64,000 nt of DNA, from contig NZ_CP147520.1 of NCBI RefSeq assembly GCF_037201975.1, forward strand, positions 3,348,001 through 3,412,000, given 5' to 3'. The position numbers were made by a program, and so were the translations under genes. Positions 43,614-54,712 of this stretch are shown one piece after another. This DNA is from Streptomyces sp. TG1A-60. GTDB taxonomy: Bacteria; Actinomycetota; Actinomycetes; Streptomycetales; Streptomycetaceae. The notes under the pieces were generated by a model that saw nothing but the letters and a program-made list of their open reading frames with translations, did not search any database and was not told where the DNA came from. The stretch's first letter is position 1. Each line of letters opens with the position of its first letter.

Positions 43614-44389
43614 CACAGCTCCCGGTGCACCTTGGTGTTGGAGGCCTGGGCGCGGGGGCGCAGCACGAGGAGGTCGACGTTGACATGGCTGGGCCGGGTG
43701 ACCGCCCAGGTGATCGTGTCGGCGACGTCGTCGGCGGTCAGGGGCTCCGCCACGCCCTCGTAGACGCCCGCCGCCTTCTCCGCGTCGCCGCCGAAGCGGG
43801 TCAGGGCGAACCCGTCCGTCTTCACCATGCCGGGTGCGATCTCGATGACCCGCACCGGCGTGCCGACGATCTCCAGCCGCAGCGTCTCGGCGAGGACGTG
43901 TGCGCCGTGCTTGGCGGCGACATAGCCCGCGCCGCCCTCGTACGTCCCGTGGCCCGCCGTCGACGACACCACGACCACCGTGCCGTCTCCGCTCGCGGTC
44001 AGCGCGGGCAGCAGGGCCTGGGTGACGTGGAGCGTGCCGATGACGTTCGTCTCGTACATCGAGCGCCAGTCGGCCGGGTCGCCGGTGGCCACCGGGTCGG
44101 CGCCGAGCGCACCGCCCGCGTTGTTCACCAGCACACCGATCGTCCGGAACGCGGTCGCGAACTCGTTCACCGCCGCGCGGTCCGTGACGTCCAGGGCATA
44201 CGCCGTGGCCTGCCCGCCGCCGGCGTCGATCTCCTCGGCCAGCGCCTCGATGCGGTCCTTGCGGCGCGCGGTCAGCACCACGCGGTACCCCGCCGCGGCG
44301 AGCTGCCGGGCCGTGGCGGCGCCGATCCCGCTGCTCGCACCGGTGACGACGGCGATGCGGGCGGCGGCGGACGGTGCGGCGGTGGCCAT
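43613..44389 (-). CDS. short-chain dehydrogenase/reductase
   Basis: A 258-residue classical SDR. Cofactor motif VVTGASSGIGAATARQLA (about 14-31), NNAGG, active-site Ser in VVVVSSTAGHG and YVAAKHG for the YxxxK pair. The Arg after the glycine loop (TARRKDR) points to NADPH. Substrate unknown. It is cotranscribed with the small membrane-protein gene. Confidence 0.92.
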   Translation of the reverse strand: MATAAPSAAARIAVVTGASSGIGAATARQLAAAGYRVVLTARRKDRIEALAEEIDAGGGQATAYALDVTDRAAVNEFATAFRTIGVLVNNAGGALGADPVATGDPADWRSMYETNVIGTLHVTQALLPALTASGDGTVVVVSSTAGHGTYEGGAGYVAAKHGAHVLAETLRLEIVGTPVRVIEIAPGMVKTDGFALTRFGGDAEKAAGVYEGVAEPLTADDVADTITWAVTRPSHVNVDLLVLRPRAQASNTKVHREL

Positions 44390-44490
44390 GAGCTGCTCCT
44401 GAACGGTACGGAATCGGACAGTCCTTGCCCGGCCAGGATAGGCGTGCGGTGGGACAATGAGACGGGTGGTCCCTGTACAGGAGGTGGATC

Positions 44491-44934
44491 ATGGGACAGG
44501 CCCGCGAGACAATGGACCAGTTCACCGAAGCGCTCACCACACATCAGGACGTCAAGACCATCGCGAACCTCTTCGCGGAGGACGCGGTCGCCTACACCCC
44601 CGACGGCGGAGAGATCCACGGGCGGGAGAACATCGCCGAGTACTGGCGGCAGATGACGAACGCCGTGCCCGAGGCCACGTTCGAATCGCTCGCCGCGTTC
44701 GAGGTCGGCGACACCGCCGTCGACGAGGGCATCTTCAGCGGCAGGAACACCGGCCCACTGGCCTTCCCCGACGGGACGTCCATCCCGGCGACCCAGAAGG
44801 ACATCAGGCTGCGCGGCGTGGACTTCGCCACCGTCCAGGACGGTCAGATCACCAGCTACCGGCTCTACTTCGACCAGCTGGAGTTTCTGGGCCAGCTGGG
44901 ACTGCTGCCGGAGGAACTGGCGCAGCCTTCGTAG
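44491..44934 (+). CDS. SnoaL-like/NTF2-fold protein
   Basis: A 147-residue protein of the SnoaL-like cone-shaped fold: a helical start, then LFAEDAVAYTPDGGEIHGRE and ENIAEYWRQM, ending in strands YRLYFDQLEFLGQLG. Members are isomerases, cyclases or ligand-binding proteins; no catalytic set can be named here. An excellent AGGAGG precedes ATG 44491. It is divergent from the SDR gene. Confidence 0.85.
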   Translation: MGQARETMDQFTEALTTHQDVKTIANLFAEDAVAYTPDGGEIHGRENIAEYWRQMTNAVPEATFESLAAFEVGDTAVDEGIFSGRNTGPLAFPDGTSIPATQKDIRLRGVDFATVQDGQITSYRLYFDQLEFLGQLGLLPEELAQPS

Positions 44935-44952
44935 CGGTCGACCGGCCCGCCG

Positions 44953-45288
44953 TCACCCGCCTCGCGGCGCATACATGATCACCGCCATGCCCGCGAGGCA
45001 GATCAGCGCGCCCGTCACGTCCCAGCGGTCGGGCCGATAGCCGTCCGCGACCATCCCCCAGGCGATCGACCCGGCCACGAAGATCCCGCCGTACGCGGCG
45101 AGGATCCGCCCGAAGTGCGCGTCCGGCTGGAAAGTCACCACGAACCCGTACGCCCCCAGCGCGAGCACCCCCGCACCGATCCACACCCACCCCCGGTGCT
45201 CCCGCACGCCCTGCCACACCAGCCAGGCCCCGCCGATCTCGAACAGCGCGGCGAGCACGAACAGGGCGGCGGAGCGGGCGATCACCAT
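44953..45288 (-). CDS. YnfA family membrane protein
   Basis: A 111-residue protein with four hydrophobic helices, matching the YnfA family (SMR-like small transporters): [60 protein letters not shown] and [18 protein letters not shown]. Substrates are not defined. It is 34 bases upstream of rtcB in the same orientation, though rtcB is transcribed toward it, so rtcB and ynfA may share a transcript. Confidence 0.92.
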   Translation of the reverse strand: MVIARSAALFVLAALFEIGGAWLVWQGVREHRGWVWIGAGVLALGAYGFVVTFQPDAHFGRILAAYGGIFVAGSIAWGMVADGYRPDRWDVTGALICLAGMAVIMYAPRGG

Positions 45289-45322
45289 GAACGACAGCTT
45301 CGCACGGGGCTCCGGGCGGGTC

Positions 45323-46516
45323 TCAGCCCTTCACGCACACGACCTGCCTGAGCTTCGCCACCACCTGCACCAGGTCCCGCTGCTGGTCGATGACCTGCTC
45401 GATCGGCTTGTAGGCGCCCGGGATCTCGTCCACGACACCGGAGTCCTTGCGGCATTCCACGCCCCGCGTCTGCTCCTCCAGGTCCTTCGTCGAGAAACGC
45501 CGCTTCGCCGCGGTGCGGCTCATGCGCCGACCGGCGCCGTGGGACGCCGAGTTGAAGGCCTTCTCGTTGCCGAGGCCCTTCACGATGTACGAGCCCGTGC
45601 CCATCGAGCCCGGGATGATCCCGTACTCGCCGGAGCCCGCGCGGATCGCGCCCTTACGGGTCACCAGGAGGTCCATGCCGTCGTAGCGCTCCTCGGCCAC
45701 GTAGTTGTGGTGCGCGCTGATCTCGGGCTCGAAGGTCGGCTTCGCCTTCTTGAACTCCTTGCGGACGACGTCCTTGAGGAGGGCCATCATGATCGTGCGG
45801 TTGTACTTCGCGTACTCCTGCGCCCAGAACAGGTCGTTGCGGTACGCCGCCATCTGCGGGGTGTCCGCGACGAAGACGGCGAGATCACGGTCGACCAGGC
45901 CCAGGTTGTGCGGGAGCTTCCGGGCGATGCCGATGTGATGCTCCGCCAGTTCCTTGCCGATGTTCCGGGAACCGGAGTGCAACATGAGCCAGACATAACC
46001 GGTCGAGTCCGTGCAAACCTCGATAAAGTGGTTTCCTCCGCCGAGCGTTCCCATCTGCTTCTCCGCCCGGTCATGACGGAACTTGACCGCTTCCGCCACC
46101 CCGTCGAACCGCCCCCAGAACCCGTCCCACCCCGCGGTGACGAGTCCGTGCAGTCGCCCCGGATCGACGGGGTCGTCATGCATCCCCCGCCCCACCGGAA
46201 TCGCCTGCTCGATCTTCGACCGCAGCCGGGACAGATCCCCGGGAAGGTCATGGGCCGTCAGGGACGTCTTCACCGCCGACATTCCGCAGCCGATGTCGAC
46301 GCCCACGGCCGCGGGACAGACGGCCCCCCGCATCGCGATGACGGAACCGACCGTCGCGCCCTTGCCGTAATGCACGTCCGGCATCACGGCAAGACCCTTG
46401 ATCCACGGCAGGGTCGCCACGTTGCGGAGCTGTCGCAGCGCACCCTCCTCGACCGACGCGGGGTCGGTCCACATGCGGATGGGTACCTGCGCGCCCGGTA
46501 TCTCGACGTACGACAT
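45323..46516 (-). CDS. rtcB: RNA-splicing/repair ligase RtcB
   Basis: A 397-residue RNA ligase that joins 2',3'-cyclic phosphate and 5'-OH ends using GTP and Mn. Metal-site motifs are [14 protein letters not shown] (Asp and Cys), [18 protein letters not shown] and SAHHNY; the guanylated His lies in [10 protein letters not shown]. Typical length and complete. It probably repairs broken tRNA or mRNA under stress. The upstream 200 bases have a short CCGGGGGT palindrome at 46634-46650, of unknown role. Confidence 0.95.
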   Translation of the reverse strand: MSYVEIPGAQVPIRMWTDPASVEEGALRQLRNVATLPWIKGLAVMPDVHYGKGATVGSVIAMRGAVCPAAVGVDIGCGMSAVKTSLTAHDLPGDLSRLRSKIEQAIPVGRGMHDDPVDPGRLHGLVTAGWDGFWGRFDGVAEAVKFRHDRAEKQMGTLGGGNHFIEVCTDSTGYVWLMLHSGSRNIGKELAEHHIGIARKLPHNLGLVDRDLAVFVADTPQMAAYRNDLFWAQEYAKYNRTIMMALLKDVVRKEFKKAKPTFEPEISAHHNYVAEERYDGMDLLVTRKGAIRAGSGEYGIIPGSMGTGSYIVKGLGNEKAFNSASHGAGRRMSRTAAKRRFSTKDLEEQTRGVECRKDSGVVDEIPGAYKPIEQVIDQQRDLVQVVAKLRQVVCVKG

Positions 46517-46721
46517 ATCAGCCTTATTCCCCCGAAAAGAAAATGAAATTCCCAGAACGCAAAACCGGCGCCAAGGTCAACGAAAGGGATGCCGGACCGG
46601 CGTCCACGGCAGTGCGTGCGATACACATGGTGCCCGGGGGTCACCCCCGGACGGCAAGTGAATAACCACAGGACAGGACAGCGCAGGCGTCCCGAGGGAC
46701 CCCGTCGAGAGGAGCCCCACC

Positions 46722-47591
46722 GTGCAGCGGAAGGCGTACGTACCCGGCGTCGCCGTGCTCCTCGCGGCCCTGCTGGCCGCGTGCACGGGGTCGCAGGACA
46801 GCGCTTCGACCGACGATCCCCGTCCGGGCGACGCCGCCGCGACGGCCTCCGCGGCCCAGCCCGGCCGCTACGACACCCTCCCGGAACCCTGCGGCGTGGT
46901 CGGGCACAGCACCCTCGACTCTCTCCTCCCCGGCATCAAGCAGCTCACCGACGCGGAGCAGCGCGAGCAGGCGTACGAGGGCGAGGCGACGCAGACCTAC
47001 GACACGGACCGGAAGGTCGGCTGCCGTTGGAAGGTGCCGTCCACGGCCGCCACCGACTATCTCCTCGTCGATTTCGAGCGCGTGGTGTCGTACGACAACG
47101 CGGTCAGCGACGACAACAAGGCGCAGGAGGTCTACGGCGGCAAGGTGGAGGCGGCGGACCTCCCGGAGCCGTCGCCCAGCGGGACCACCTCCGAGGAGAG
47201 CGAGGACACGGAGGAGACGGCGGAGACGGCCGAGGCCAAAGACGCCGACCAGGCGGGCGAGACCGCCTCCGGCCCGTCGGCGAGCGCCTCCGCCTCACCC
47301 ACCGGCTCATCCGGATCCCCCGGCTCCTCCCCGACCGCGACCGCCTCCGAGACCCCCGCCTCCCTGCAGCCCCGCACGCTCGACGGTCTCGGGGACGAGG
47401 CGTTCCTGAACGACCGGCTCGGGACGAGCCGGCAGCGCACGGTGACTGTGGTGTTCCGCACGTCGAACGTGATCGTGACGGTGGAGTACGAGGAGCAGCC
47501 GGCGACCACGACGGTGGTGCCGGACAGTGCGGAAATGCAGGACAGGGCTGGGATTCTGGCGCAGCGACTGGCCGAGGCGTTCGACGACTGA
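46722..47591 (+). CDS. DUF3558-like secreted lipoprotein
   Basis: A 289-residue lipoprotein. GTG 46722 opens VPGVAVLLAALLAACTGSQ with lipobox Cys at about 21. The mature part has LPEPCGVVGHSTLDSLLPG and GCRWKVPS, the Cys-spaced pattern of DUF3558. Residues about 150-220 are a disordered Ser/Thr/Glu-rich spacer. Function unknown; it resembles the next gene, suggesting an old duplication. Confidence 0.82.
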   Translation: MQRKAYVPGVAVLLAALLAACTGSQDSASTDDPRPGDAAATASAAQPGRYDTLPEPCGVVGHSTLDSLLPGIKQLTDAEQREQAYEGEATQTYDTDRKVGCRWKVPSTAATDYLLVDFERVVSYDNAVSDDNKAQEVYGGKVEAADLPEPSPSGTTSEESEDTEETAETAEAKDADQAGETASGPSASASASPTGSSGSPGSSPTATASETPASLQPRTLDGLGDEAFLNDRLGTSRQRTVTVVFRTSNVIVTVEYEEQPATTTVVPDSAEMQDRAGILAQRLAEAFDD

Positions 47592-47787
47592 GCAGAGTTC
47601 GGGGGCGGTTCGGGTGTCCGCGCGAACCCCCTGATTCAGGACCGCACTTCCTCGTCACCGCGTACCGTGGCCCCTCGGACCCGATCCGATCGCGGGAACA
47701 CCACAGGAAGCACGCAGGAAGCCCGCAGGAACACCGCAAGCAGACCGCAGGAACCGCGAGCGTGATGAAGTCATGAGTGAAGGAACC

Positions 47788-48729
47788 ATGCAACGAGCCG
47801 CAGAGTCAGATCAGCACCCGTCGCCACGCCTCGTGCCCTCGGCACGTGTCGCGCGTCGCGGGCGTCCGGGCCGGGCGCGGGTTCTCGTGGGCGCGGCCGT
47901 CGTCCCGGCGCTGCTGTTGGCGGTCGGCTGCTCGTCGGGCTCCGACTCCGACGGTGCCTCCGGTGACGAGACGCCGGCGGGGGTGAACGAGACGTTGACG
48001 GAGAGCGCCACGCCGGAGGTGGTCGAGGCGGCGTACGCGTCGCTGCCGGACGCGTGTGAGGTGTTCTCGCAGAAGACGCTGAAGTCGGTGGTGCCGGAGG
48101 GCGCGAAGTCCGGCAAGGCCATCAACACCGCCGAGGAGAACGTGACCGGGGACTGCCGATGGATCAGTCTCGACAACAACGGTGTGGACGGCTCCCAGTA
48201 CCGCTGGCTGAGCGTGTCCCTGCACCTGCTGGCGTCGGACGCGGCGAACGGCCCAGGGGAGGACCGGGCACACAAGGCGTTCCGGTCGAAGGTGACCGCG
48301 GCGAAGGCGGTGGACGGGGCGAAGAACGTCAAGACGGAGCCGGTGACGGGCACCGGCGACGAGGCGACGGTGGTCCGGTACGACCTGAAGAAGGACGGGG
48401 ACTCCTTCGAGCAGCAGACGATCGTGGTGCGCACGGAGAACGTGGTCATCACGCTCGACTACAACGGGGCCGGTCTGGCCGGTGACAGGACGCCGGACGC
48501 GGACGACCTGCTGAAGTCGGCGAAGTCGGCGGCCAAGGAGGTCGTGGAGGCGGTCGAGGACGCGAACGACGGTACGGACGCGTCGGCGTCCCCGTCGAAG
48601 AGTGCCACCAAGGCGCCGTCGGGGGACGCGACGAAGGAGTCGTCGGGTGGTTCGGGCGCGGATGTGAGTTCCGACTCGGATTCCGACTCGGACTCCTCCA
48701 CGTCCGGCGGCAAGAAGAGCAGTTCCTAG
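47788..48729 (+). CDS. DUF3558-like secreted lipoprotein
   Basis: A 313-residue paralogue of the preceding product. The start at 47788 has GAAGGAACC just upstream; ATG 47773 is a possible earlier start. The signal is VLVGAAVVPALLLAVGCSSG; the core shows LPDACEVFSQKTLKSVVP and GDCRWISLDN. The C-terminal 60 residues are a Ser/Asp-rich tail (SSDSDSDSDSSTSGG), which may reach into the cell wall. A strong hairpin follows. Confidence 0.83.
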   Translation: MQRAAESDQHPSPRLVPSARVARRGRPGRARVLVGAAVVPALLLAVGCSSGSDSDGASGDETPAGVNETLTESATPEVVEAAYASLPDACEVFSQKTLKSVVPEGAKSGKAINTAEENVTGDCRWISLDNNGVDGSQYRWLSVSLHLLASDAANGPGEDRAHKAFRSKVTAAKAVDGAKNVKTEPVTGTGDEATVVRYDLKKDGDSFEQQTIVVRTENVVITLDYNGAGLAGDRTPDADDLLKSAKSAAKEVVEAVEDANDGTDASASPSKSATKAPSGDATKESSGGSGADVSSDSDSDSDSSTSGGKKSSS

Positions 48730-48750
48730 CCTTCACCTGGTGTTTTTCCG

Positions 48751-48778
48751 GAGCCCGGTCCCGCGCGGGACCGGGCTC
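48751..48778 (+). terminator. hairpin after the lipoprotein pair
   Basis: GAGCCCGGTCCC (48751-48762), loop GCGC, exact complement to 48778. A 12-bp GC-rich stem 22 bases past the stop, with TTTTT just before it (48743-48747). Confidence 0.7.
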
Positions 48779-48858
48779 GGCACCTTCCGGCAACCCGTTC
48801 GCCGTACACATGTGCCACCCTGTTGCGCGCAACAACACGCAAGGGGAGGGGAGTACGG

Positions 48859-50240
48859 GTGGCCGCGCCAATGCAGCTGACTCGAATGCACCGCGTTCTC
48901 ATCGGCGTGGTCGTGTTCGGCGCCGTCATCATCGCCGGGATCGGCTTCGCGGGTTCGTACGCGGCCGTACGGGAACTGGCCGTCCAGAAGGGCTTCGGGA
49001 ACTTCTCGTACGTCTTCCCCATCGGCATCGACGCCGGCATCTGCGTCCTGCTGTCCCTGGACCTGCTCCTGACGTGGATCCGCATCCCGTTCCCCCTGCT
49101 CCGCCAGACGGCGTGGCTGCTGACGGCGGCGACGATCGCGTTCAACGGGGCCGCGGCCTGGCCGGACCCGCTGGGTGTCGGCATGCACGCGGTGATCCCG
49201 GTCCTGTTCGTCGTCTCGGTCGAAGCGGCCCGGCACGCCATCGGACGCATGGCCGACATCACGGCCGACAAGCACATGGAGGGCGTCCGCCTCACCCGCT
49301 GGCTTCTCTCCCCCTGCCCACGTTCCTCCTCTGGCGCCGCATGAAGCTCTGGGAGCTCCGCTCCTACGACCAGGTCATCAAGCTGGAGCAGGAACGTCTC
49401 GTCTACCAGGCCCGTCTCCGCTCCCGCTTCGGCCGGGCGTGGCGCCGCAAGGCCCCGGTCGAGTCCCTGATGCCCCTCCGCCTGGCCCGCTACGGCGTCC
49501 CCCTGGCGGACACGGCCCCGGCGGGCCTGGCGGCGGCGGGCATCGAGCCGGCCCTGCTGCCCCCGACGCCGCAGACCGACGTCGACATGGCCGCGGGCAA
49601 TCGTGCCGCCGGGGTGTCACGGGTGGGCGCGGCGGCATCTCCCGGCGAGCAGCGCCCCCAGTTGGAGAGCACCCCCACCCGGCAGCAGCCGGAGCACGCC
49701 GAGCACCAGGAGCAGGCCCCTCCCGCCGCCGTGCCGGACGAAAGCCCCTGGCTGCACGCCCGCCACCCCCAGGAGGTGCCCTACCAGGGCGGCTACAACC
49801 CCTCGTACGAACCCGAGGAACAGTACGAGGACTGGTACGAGGAGCAGGACCCGGAGCAGTACCAGGCCGAGCAGTACCGGCAGTACCGGCAGCAGGCGGA
49901 GCAGTACCGGGGGCAACAGTTCGAGGAGCCCGAGCCCCAGGACCGCGACCCCTCTCCGGAGGAGACCGGCAGCTTCCCCATCCCGGCCGGCCCCGGCCGC
50001 ACCCGGGAACTGGGCGGGGGCGGCGGCACCCCCGAACCCGCCGCGCCGGACGAGGAGTCGTACTACCAGGTCTTCAAGCAGTCGATAAGTTCCGACAGCG
50101 GCTACCCGACCCCCCGCGAGTTCAGCGACAACATCGAGACGACCTACGGCGTCTCCGTCCTGGACGCCGATGCCAAGCGCATGGTTCTGCGCTTCCAGAA
50201 CCGCCACACCGCGGAGTTGGAGGACGATCACATCGCGTGA
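48859..50240 (+). CDS. DUF2637 (SpdB-like) membrane protein, apparent one-base frameshift
   Basis: A 460-residue protein once repaired. Four membrane helices in the first 150 residues (IGVVVFGAVIIAGIGFAGSY, VFPIGIDAGICVLLSLDLLL, AWLLTAATIAFNGAAAWP, HAVIPVLFVVSVEAARHAIG) define DUF2637, which includes spread proteins of actinomycete plasmids. At the C run 49310-49314 the frame breaks; one more C joins TRWLLSP to LPTFLLWRRMKLWELRSYD. The C-terminal half is Gln/Glu/Tyr-rich (EQYRQYRQQAEQYRGQQF) and ends in an ordered segment YGVSVLDADAKRMV. Probably a homopolymer error. GTG 48859 follows GGGGAG. Confidence 0.8.
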
Positions 50241-50247
50241 CCCGCGC

Positions 50248-50303
50248 GCGTTACGACGATGGGGGCGCCCGGCAGACACAGGGCGCCCCCATCGTCGTAA
50301 CGC
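50248..50303. terminator. 23-bp perfect bidirectional terminator
   Basis: Arms 50248-50270 and 50281-50303 are exact complements around a 10-nt loop; the inner arm starts GGGCGCC. It lies between the convergent DUF2637 gene and lysS, 8 and 9 bases from their stops, and can terminate both. Confidence 0.85.
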
Positions 50304-50312
50304 TGGGTCGGT

Positions 50313-52049
50313 CTACTCCCCGAGCAGGGCCCGCACCCGCTCCTGCCCCACCGCCAGCAGCAGCGTGGGCAGTCGCGGACCGGTGTCGCGCCCCACGAGC
50401 AGGTGGTACAGCAGGGCGAAGAACGACCGCTGGGCGGTCTTGATCTCCGCCGGCAGCTCCTTCGGCGTCGCGTCGGCCGGGAACCCGGCCTGCACCTTGG
50501 GCACGCCGTAGACGAGGTGCGTGAGTCCGTCCAGGGACCAGTGCTCGGCGAGGCCGTCGAGCAGCAGCCGCAGCGACTGCTGGGACTGCTCGTCGAGGGA
50601 CTTCAGCAGTTCGGCGTCGGCCTCGTCGCGCACGATGGTCCGCTGGTCGGCGGGGACGTGCGTGTTGATCCAGGCCTCGGCCCTGTCCAGCCGGGGCCGG
50701 ACCTCGTCGAGGGAGGACAGCGGGTCGGCGGGGTCGAGTTCGCTGAGGATGCGCAGGGTCTGGGCCTCGGCGCCCGCGGTGATGTCGGCGACGGACGCGA
50801 GGGTGCGGTACGGCATCGGGCGGGGCGTGCGGGGCAGTTCGCCGGCCGCCGTGCGCACCGCGCGGGAGTGCGCGGCGATGTCGGCCGGGAGGGCGGACCC
50901 GTCGGCCACCTTGGCGTCGAGCTTGTCCCACTCGTCGTACAGCCGCTGGATCTCCTGGTCGAAGGCGATCTTGAACGACTGGTTGGGCCGGCGACGGGCG
51001 TAGAGCCAGCGCAGAAGCTGCGGCTCCATGATCTTCAGGGCGTCGCCCGGGGTGGGCACACCGCCCTTGGACGACGACATCTTGGCCATGCCGGAGATGC
51101 CGACGAAGGCGTACATCGGCCCGATGGGCTGCTCGCCGCCGAAGATCCCGACGATCTGCCCGCCGACCTGGAAGGACGAGCCGGGCGAGGAGTGGTCGAC
51201 ACCGGAGGGCTCGAAGACGACACCCTCGTACGCCCACCGCATCGGCCAGTCGACCTTCCAGACGAGCTTGCCGCGGTCGAACTCGTTCAGCGCGACGGTC
51301 TCGGCGAAGCCGCAGGCGGTGCAGGTGTACGTCAGCTCGGTGGTGTCGTCGTCGTAGGCGGTGACGGTGGTGAGGTCCTTCCCGCACCGCCCGCAGTAGG
51401 GCTTGTACGGGAAGTACCCGGCGGTGCCGCTGCTGCCGTCGTCCTCGGCGGCGGCGCCGGAGCCTTCCGCCGCCTCCAGCTCGGCCTCGTCGACGGGCTT
51501 CTGGGACTGCTGCTTCCTGGCCGGGGCCTTCCTGGTGCGGTACTGGTCGAGGATCGCGTCGATGTCGCCGCGGTGCCTCATGGCGTGCAGGATCTGCTCG
51601 CGGTACACGCCGGAGGTGTACTGCGCGGTCTGGCTGATCCCGTCGAACTCGACGCCCATCTCGGCGAGCGCGTCGGCCATCGCCACCTTGAAGTGCTCGG
51701 CCCAGTTGGGGTGGGCGGAGCCCTTGGGGGCCGGCACGGAGGTGAGCGGCTTGCCGATGTGCTCGGCCCAGGAGGCGTCGACGCCGTCGACGCCGTTCGG
51801 GACCTTGCGGTAGCGGTCGTAGTCGTCCCAGGAGATGAGGTGCCGGACCTGGTGCCCGCGGCGGCGGATCTCGTCGGCGACGAGGTGCGGGGTCATGACC
51901 TCCCGGAGGTTGCCGAGGTGGATCGGGCCGGAGGGGGAGAGCCCGGACGCGACGACGACCGGTTTGCCCGGGGCCCGACGCTCCGACTCCTCGATGACCT
52001 CGTCCGCGAAACGGGAGACCCAGTCGGTGGTCTCGGTGCTCTGAGCCAC
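50313..52049 (-). CDS. lysS: lysyl-tRNA synthetase, class I
   Basis: A 578-residue class I LysRS, the archaeal-type enzyme shared by Streptomyces. HIGH-like [11 protein letters not shown] (about 46) and [10 protein letters not shown] are present, and two CxxC pairs (CGRCG, CTACG) form a zinc knuckle. An acidic insert [19 protein letters not shown] precedes the knuckle. GTG 52049 ([18 protein letters not shown]) is chosen; GAGGA is ten bases upstream, whereas GTG 52058 is too close to it. Complete C-terminal anticodon-binding region. Confidence 0.95.
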   Translation of the reverse strand: MAQSTETTDWVSRFADEVIEESERRAPGKPVVVASGLSPSGPIHLGNLREVMTPHLVADEIRRRGHQVRHLISWDDYDRYRKVPNGVDGVDASWAEHIGKPLTSVPAPKGSAHPNWAEHFKVAMADALAEMGVEFDGISQTAQYTSGVYREQILHAMRHRGDIDAILDQYRTRKAPARKQQSQKPVDEAELEAAEGSGAAAEDDGSSGTAGYFPYKPYCGRCGKDLTTVTAYDDDTTELTYTCTACGFAETVALNEFDRGKLVWKVDWPMRWAYEGVVFEPSGVDHSSPGSSFQVGGQIVGIFGGEQPIGPMYAFVGISGMAKMSSSKGGVPTPGDALKIMEPQLLRWLYARRRPNQSFKIAFDQEIQRLYDEWDKLDAKVADGSALPADIAAHSRAVRTAAGELPRTPRPMPYRTLASVADITAGAEAQTLRILSELDPADPLSSLDEVRPRLDRAEAWINTHVPADQRTIVRDEADAELLKSLDEQSQQSLRLLLDGLAEHWSLDGLTHLVYGVPKVQAGFPADATPKELPAEIKTAQRSFFALLYHLLVGRDTGPRLPTLLLAVGQERVRALLGE

Positions 52050-52367
52050 GATCGGCACGTCCTCTTTTTCTGGTTGCTCCACCGCAGCCGGTACGGTCGC
52101 ACGGCTGTCCGGCCCCATTCTCCCAGCTCTCCCCGCAACCACGAAAACGCATTGCCGTCGGCCGGCGCCGCCGGCACGGAGCCGCCCGCCGGCCGGGCCC
52201 GCGACGCCGGGTCACTCCCCTACCCGGATGTCGAGGGTGACGCCGGCACCGCCGTCGATCACGTCGGTGAGGGCGACACCACCGGACACCGCCCGAGAAA
52301 ATCGCTTTGCCCCCCATGGGATACTGGCGTGTCTATCCATCCCCACGAGGAGAACGGCACCCACCCC

Positions 52368-54146
52368 ATGGCCTCGGTCACGTCCCTCACCGCCTCCGTC
52401 CACCAGCGTCTCGCGCACGCCCTCACGGCAGCCCTGCCGGAGGCCGGCACGGACCCGCTGCTGCGACGCAGTGACCGGGCGGACTTCCAGGCCAACGGCA
52501 TCCTCGCCCTCGCGAAGAAGGCGAAGGCGAACCCGAGGGAGCTGGCGACCCAGGTCGTGGCCCGGGTCGAGTCGGGCGAGCTGATCAAGGAGATCGAGGT
52601 CTCGGGCCCCGGCTTCCTGAACATCACGCTCACCGACCGGGCGATCACCGAGAACCTCGCGGCGCGGTACGCGGACGCGGACGCCCGTCTCGGCGTGCCC
52701 CTCGCGGAGCACCCCGGTACGACGGTCATCGACTACGCGCAGCCGAACGTGGCGAAGGAGATGCACGTCGGCCACCTCCGCTCCGCCGTGATCGGTGACG
52801 CGATGGTCCAGATCCTGGAGTTCACCGGCGAGAACGTGGTGCGCAGGCATCACATCGGCGACTGGGGCACCCAGTTCGGCATGCTGATCCAGTATCTGGA
52901 CGAGCACCCGCACGAGCTGGACCACAAGGAGACCGACGGCGACCTCCAGGCGTCCGGCGAGGCCGCGATGTCGAACCTGGACCGGCTGTACAAGACGGCC
53001 CGCAAGCTCTTCGACTCCGACGAGGAGTTCAAGACGCGGGCCCGCCGCAGGGTCGTGGACCTCCAGGCGGGCGCCCCTGCGACCCTCGCCGCGTGGCAGA
53101 AGTTCGTGGACGAGTCGAAGATCTACTTCTTCTCGGTCTTCGACAAGCTGGACATGGAGGTCCGGGACGCGGACATCGTCGGCGAGTCGGGTTACAACGA
53201 CATGCTCGCGGAGACCTGCCGCCTCCTGGAGGAGTCGGGTGTCGCGGTCCGCAGCGAGGGCGCGCTGTGCGTGTTCTTCGACGACGTGAAGGGCCCGGAC
53301 GGCAACCCGGTCCCGCTGATCGTGCAGAAGTCGGACGGCGGCTACGGCTATGCCGCGACGGACCTCTCCGCGATCCGGGACCGTGTCTTCCACCTGAAGT
53401 CGGACACCCTCCTGTACGTGGTCGACGCCCGGCAGTCGCTGCACTTCAAGATGGTCTTCGAGACCGCCCGCCGCGCCGGCTGGCTGAACGACGGCGTCAC
53501 GGCGCGTCAGCTCGCGTTCGGCACGGTCCTGGGCAAGGACGGCAAGCCGTTCAAGACCCGTGAGGGCGAGACCATCCGGCTGGTGGACCTGCTGGACGAG
53601 GCGATCGACCGGGCGACGGCCGTCGTCCGGGAGAAGGCCGAGAAGATCGGCCTGTCGGAGCGGGAGATCGTCGAGAACGGCCGGTACGTGGGCATCGGCG
53701 CGGTGAAGTACGCCGACCTGTCGACGTCCGCCGTGCGGGACTACAAGTTCGACCTGGACCAGATGGTCTCACTGAACGGCGACACGTCCGTCTACCTCCA
53801 GTACGCGTACGCCCGTATCCAGTCGATCCTCCGCAAGGCGGGCGGGGCCGGCCCGGCCGCCCGTCCGGAGGTCGGACTGGCCCCGGCGGAGCGCGCGTTG
53901 GGGCTGCACCTGGACCAGTTCGGCGAGACCCTGGCCGAGGTGGCCGAGTCGTACGAGCCGCACAAGCTGGCCGCGTACCTCTTCAGGCTGGCGACGCTGC
54001 TGACGACGTTCTACGACCAGTGCCCGGTCCTCAAGGCCGAGACGTCGGCCCAGATGGAGAACCGCCTGTTCCTGGTGGACCTGACGGCCCGCACCCTGCA
54101 CCAGGGAATGGCGCTGCTGGGCATCAGGACGCCCGAGAAGCTCTGA
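52368..54146 (+). CDS. argS: arginyl-tRNA synthetase
   Basis: A 592-residue class I synthetase that charges tRNA-Arg. The N-terminal Add1 domain leads to [20 protein letters not shown], with the HIGH-like HVGHLRS (about 130), then [12 protein letters not shown] classical KMSKS is replaced by [17 protein letters not shown], as in many ArgRS. The anticodon-binding DALR domain closes the protein ([19 protein letters not shown]). ATG 52368 has a rather distant GAGGAG. Divergent from lysS, a common Streptomyces arrangement. Confidence 0.96.
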   Translation: MASVTSLTASVHQRLAHALTAALPEAGTDPLLRRSDRADFQANGILALAKKAKANPRELATQVVARVESGELIKEIEVSGPGFLNITLTDRAITENLAARYADADARLGVPLAEHPGTTVIDYAQPNVAKEMHVGHLRSAVIGDAMVQILEFTGENVVRRHHIGDWGTQFGMLIQYLDEHPHELDHKETDGDLQASGEAAMSNLDRLYKTARKLFDSDEEFKTRARRRVVDLQAGAPATLAAWQKFVDESKIYFFSVFDKLDMEVRDADIVGESGYNDMLAETCRLLEESGVAVRSEGALCVFFDDVKGPDGNPVPLIVQKSDGGYGYAATDLSAIRDRVFHLKSDTLLYVVDARQSLHFKMVFETARRAGWLNDGVTARQLAFGTVLGKDGKPFKTREGETIRLVDLLDEAIDRATAVVREKAEKIGLSEREIVENGRYVGIGAVKYADLSTSAVRDYKFDLDQMVSLNGDTSVYLQYAYARIQSILRKAGGAGPAARPEVGLAPAERALGLHLDQFGETLAEVAESYEPHKLAAYLFRLATLLTTFYDQCPVLKAETSAQMENRLFLVDLTARTLHQGMALLGIRTPEKL

Positions 54147-54182
54147 ACCGCTCTCAGCAGGCTCAGTCGGCGAGTTGCCCGA

Positions 54183-54477
54183 CGCCGGGAGCGGCGCGCG
54201 CGTCAGCCGCGCCGCCTCCGCGGCCCGCGCGCCCCGTACCGCGCGGCGAGCGCCGCCCGGAGCGCGGGCTCGCCCTCGGTTGTCGCGTACCGCAGGGCCG
54301 TCCCGCCGACTCGGCGAGCACATCGCGGTAGGCCGCCGCGATCCCCTCGGTGGCGAGCAGCTCCGGCGCGGGCAGACCACCCGCGAAGTTGACGACTTCG
54401 GGACGCGAGGTGACGGCGAGGATGCCCCGTACGGGGGAACCTCCGACGGCCGCGACCCGCTCGGCGAAGCGTGGCAC
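54183..54477 (-). pseudogene. N-terminal remnant of a PLP aminotransferase
   Basis: Opens ERVAAVGGSPVRGILAVTSR then NFAGGLPAPELLATEGIAA, the start of a MocR/2-aminoadipate-type aminotransferase. The frame changes near 54298, with ALRYATTEGEPALRAALAAR in the second frame, and the protein ends about 100 residues in. No PLP site remains. The small C-run change could be another sequence error, but the missing 300 residues mean the gene is dead. Confidence 0.6.
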
Positions 54478-54712
54478 AGCCGCCCCGGCACCCGCCGCGT
54501 CTTTGTCGCCCGAACCGCCCGTGCCCCCTCCCCTCCGGCAAACCCCACGTCACGCGCGGCACGCACGGCATCCACGGCACTCGTCCCATGTCTCCCTCGT
54601 CGCTCCCGGACGGCACGACCCCGCCCCTGCCCGCCCCACCCCGGACAGGTTCATGCCCCCACATCCACCGCTTCCGCGATGCGGCCCCCTCGGCACCCCC
54701 TAGGCTGCGTCC

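Noticed and set aside
50403..52317. Very long open frames antisense to lysS and to other genes
   Set aside because: High third-position GC opens antisense frames routinely in this genome. The products are Gly/Val/Leu-rich without motifs, while the opposite strand carries recognisable enzymes.
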